Shown here piece by piece: positions 4,859 to 6,175 of a stretch of 6,175 bases of DNA. Under the pieces are notes generated by a model that searched no databases, was not told the origin of the DNA, and saw only the letters and a list, made by a program, of their open reading frames with translations. The position numbers and the translations under genes are program-made. This DNA is from Oscillospiraceae bacterium (GTDB taxonomy: Bacteria; Bacillota_A; Clostridia; Oscillospirales; Oscillospiraceae). The DNA lies in the NCBI GenBank assembly GCA_017411665.1, contig JAFQPT010000379.1, positions 1 through 6,175 on the forward strand, given 5' to 3'. Position 1 is the first letter of the stretch, and every line of letters starts with the position of its first letter.

Positions 4859-5107
4859 ATGGCAAAAAGTTGGTTGTACAAATACGGTAATGATACCATC
4901 AAAGTAATTAATAAAAATTTTGAGGGTTCTGAACTGTACATTAACGGTGAGTTGTCTGATCAGAGAAAAGGTTTCGGTCTTCGTGATTGTCTAACAGCTT
5001 CATTGAAAAGCGGAGAAACAATTACCGCAACTCTCGAAGGAGCAATTACAATTGATTGTTCTCTTTGCATTGACGGAAAACCTCAAGCCCCTGTTGAAGT
5101 AAAATAA
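4859..5107 (+). CDS. Small 82-residue protein of unknown function, last gene of the peptide operon
   Basis: I cannot name this family with certainty. The protein has no leader motif, no Gly-Gly and no membrane helix. It looks like a compact beta-strand protein: SWLYKYGNDTIKVINKN, then GSELYINGELSDQRKGFGL, TASLKSGETITATLEGAITI and IDCSLCIDGK, with three Cys (one at DCLTA, two in CSLC). GAGG lies ten bases before the ATG; the ATG eight bases earlier stops after two codons. It sits 22 bases after precursor 3 and directly before the operon terminator, a common position for an immunity or accessory gene. Immunity is only a positional guess, since most immunity proteins for such peptides are membrane proteins. 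Confidence 0.75.
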   Translation: MAKSWLYKYGNDTIKVINKNFEGSELYINGELSDQRKGFGLRDCLTASLKSGETITATLEGAITIDCSLCIDGKPQAPVEVK

Positions 5108-5131
5108 ACTTACAATACTGTTTTAAACTTT

Positions 5132-5172
5132 TTACTGCAGCCGGAACAATACGGCTGCAGTAATTTTCTTTT
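5132..5172 (+). terminator. Strong intrinsic terminator of the peptide operon
   Basis: A perfect 12-bp stem (TTACTGCAGCCG at 5132-5143 with CGGCTGCAGTAA at 5152-5163) with an 8-base loop is followed by TTTTCTTTT. It closes the unit that ends with the 82-residue protein and separates it from the radical SAM gene. Confidence 0.88.
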
Positions 5173-5200
5173 AACTTCAAAAACATTACGATATTATAAT
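5171..5200 (+). promoter_or_regulatory. Probable sigma-A promoter of the radical SAM gene
   Basis: A perfect TATAAT (5195-5200) lies 18 bases after TTAACT (5171-5176), immediately behind the operon terminator. Transcription would start near 5207, about 33 bases before the ATG. The ECF-like motif is absent here. Confidence 0.5.
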
Positions 5201-5239
5201 AATCGAACGTAATCATCATTTTGAATGGAATAGGATTTT

Positions 5240-6175
5240 ATGAACAAATTAATCAGTATGAACCTCGAGTTAACTACAGCTTGTCCGTTTCGATGTCCAC
5301 AATGCTATTGCAACATGGACAATGTAAAACATTTAGACATTGAGGTAGCAAAAAAACTATTAAAAGAAGCTGCTTCACTCGGTTTGAAAAGTCTCTCAAT
5401 TAGCGGTGGTGAAACAATGTGCTATCCACATCTAATTGAAATTATTTCTTTTGCTAAAGAATGTGGTATTCCCGGTATCCACGCCGCTTTTTCCGGTTGG
5501 AATTTCAATAAAACCATCGTAAAACAAATGATTGATGCTGGATTAAGCTCTATAAGTATTTCATTGAATGGCAGCACAGAAGAAATTAATCGTATTACTC
5601 GTCAGGGATATGAATATGCGATCAACGCATTGTCTATCTTACGTGAAATAAACTATGATCATACCTCTGTTAACTGGGTAATGCATTCAAACAATGTTGA
5701 TGATTTCGATAATCTTGTCGCACTTTGTGAAGATTATCATGTAGAAATGATTGATATTATTTCATTCAAACCAGATGCTCATTCTCAACTTAATACCGTC
5801 CCATCTAAAGAACAATTATATAAAATTGCAAACAAAGTAAGAACGCAAAATGGAAACGTTATAATCGGAGTTGAAAACTGCTTTTCTCCACTTCTTGCAC
5901 TTACCGCCGATACAGTATTGTTTGGAAACTTAAATCGCGGGAAATATCGTGGATGTATCGCTGGATACGGAAGTGTCAGCGTAAATGTCGATGGGTCTTT
6001 TTCTCCTTGTCGTCATATTCTATACAAAGAGCATTTTGACAGCATCGAAGAGTACTTATCTAAGTCACAAATAATAAAAAAATTGTCCGAATGTGACGAA
6101 TCAAAGGCAGAAGAACCATGTAAATCTTGCAAATATATTTTAAATTGCAGACCATGTATGGCAATTAACACAGAA
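5240..6175 (+). CDS. Radical SAM/SPASM protein, 3' end outside the window
   Basis: An open frame of 312 codons that runs off the right edge. Residues 15-22 hold the 4Fe-4S/SAM motif CPFRCPQC (CxxxCxxC), followed by YC. SISGGETM (53-60) is the GGE motif, and SISISLNGS (104-112) is a further barrel strand. A SPASM-like C-terminal region has Cys239, Cys257 (NVDGSFSPCRH) and the cluster CKSCKYILNCRPC (294-306), which would hold auxiliary Fe-S clusters. Such enzymes often modify ribosomal peptides by thioether or C-C bonds, but some serve anaerobic sulfatase or dehydrogenase maturation. The ATG has TAGGA seven bases upstream. The gene has its own promoter and is visibly richer in A/T-ending codons than the export operon. 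Its substrate may be precursor 3 or a peptide beyond the edge. Confidence 0.92.
   Translation, partial: MNKLISMNLELTTACPFRCPQCYCNMDNVKHLDIEVAKKLLKEAASLGLKSLSISGGETMCYPHLIEIISFAKECGIPGIHAAFSGWNFNKTIVKQMIDAGLSSISISLNGSTEEINRITRQGYEYAINALSILREINYDHTSVNWVMHSNNVDDFDNLVALCEDYHVEMIDIISFKPDAHSQLNTVPSKEQLYKIANKVRTQNGNVIIGVENCFSPLLALTADTVLFGNLNRGKYRGCIAGYGSVSVNVDGSFSPCRHILYKEHFDSIEEYLSKSQIIKKLSECDESKAEEPCKSCKYILNCRPCMAINTE

Noticed and set aside
1..6175. CRISPR array, tRNA, rRNA or complete insertion sequence
   Set aside because: No regularly spaced direct repeats, no tRNA- or rRNA-like sequence and no transposase reading frame were seen on either strand.

Overview
The window looks like Firmicutes, most likely an anaerobic gut clostridium of the Ruminococcaceae/Oscillospiraceae or Lachnospiraceae type. 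The grounds are moderate GC with AT-rich intergenic DNA, strong AGGAGG-type ribosome sites, exclusive use of TAA stops, and an NHLP/NHLM-type peptide export set with Nif11-like leader peptides. The genus cannot be fixed from sequence alone. The region is a ribosomally made peptide (bacteriocin-like) locus with its own sigma factor.

Left part, minus strand, read right to left: an ECF-type sigma factor (2033-1485), an HlyD-family secretion protein (1468-629) and the N-terminal 209 residues of a C39-peptidase/ABC exporter (629 to beyond the left edge). They form one tight operon: 16 bases between the first two, and a TAATG stop/start overlap between the last two. The HlyD gene is cut by a single in-frame TAA at 1243-1241, with the frame intact on both sides. 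A sigma-A-like promoter lies at 2115-2087.

Middle, plus strand: a 64-residue protein (2381-2575) whose end imitates a Nif11 leader but has Ala-Ala-Ala where the cleavable Gly-Gly would be; a PP2C phosphatase with all its metal-binding aspartates (2670-3380); and a first leader-plus-core peptide (3520-3798).

Right part, plus strand: two further Nif11-leader peptides in tandem (4181-4492 and 4522-4836) and a small unrecognised beta-rich protein (4859-5107), closed by a strong terminator (5132-5172). Then comes a radical SAM/SPASM protein (5240 to beyond the right edge) under its own likely promoter. The stretch 3799-4180 has no gene and holds hairpins, an 11-bp dyad and a promoter-like motif.

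The most interesting signal is a repeated intergenic motif, TGTAACAC-N13-GTGTA. It occurs with identical spacing at 2165, 2286 and 4097, and as the looser TGTAAC-N15-GTGTA on the minus strand at 3447-3422. It resembles ECF sigma promoters (TGAAAC-N16-CGTA type). My reading is that the local sigma factor switches on the leader-like protein and the peptide genes. The C39 exporter with its HlyD partner would cleave the leaders after VSGG and export hydrophobic GxxxG-containing cores. The leader mimic and the phosphatase may belong to the control circuit; that last step is inference.
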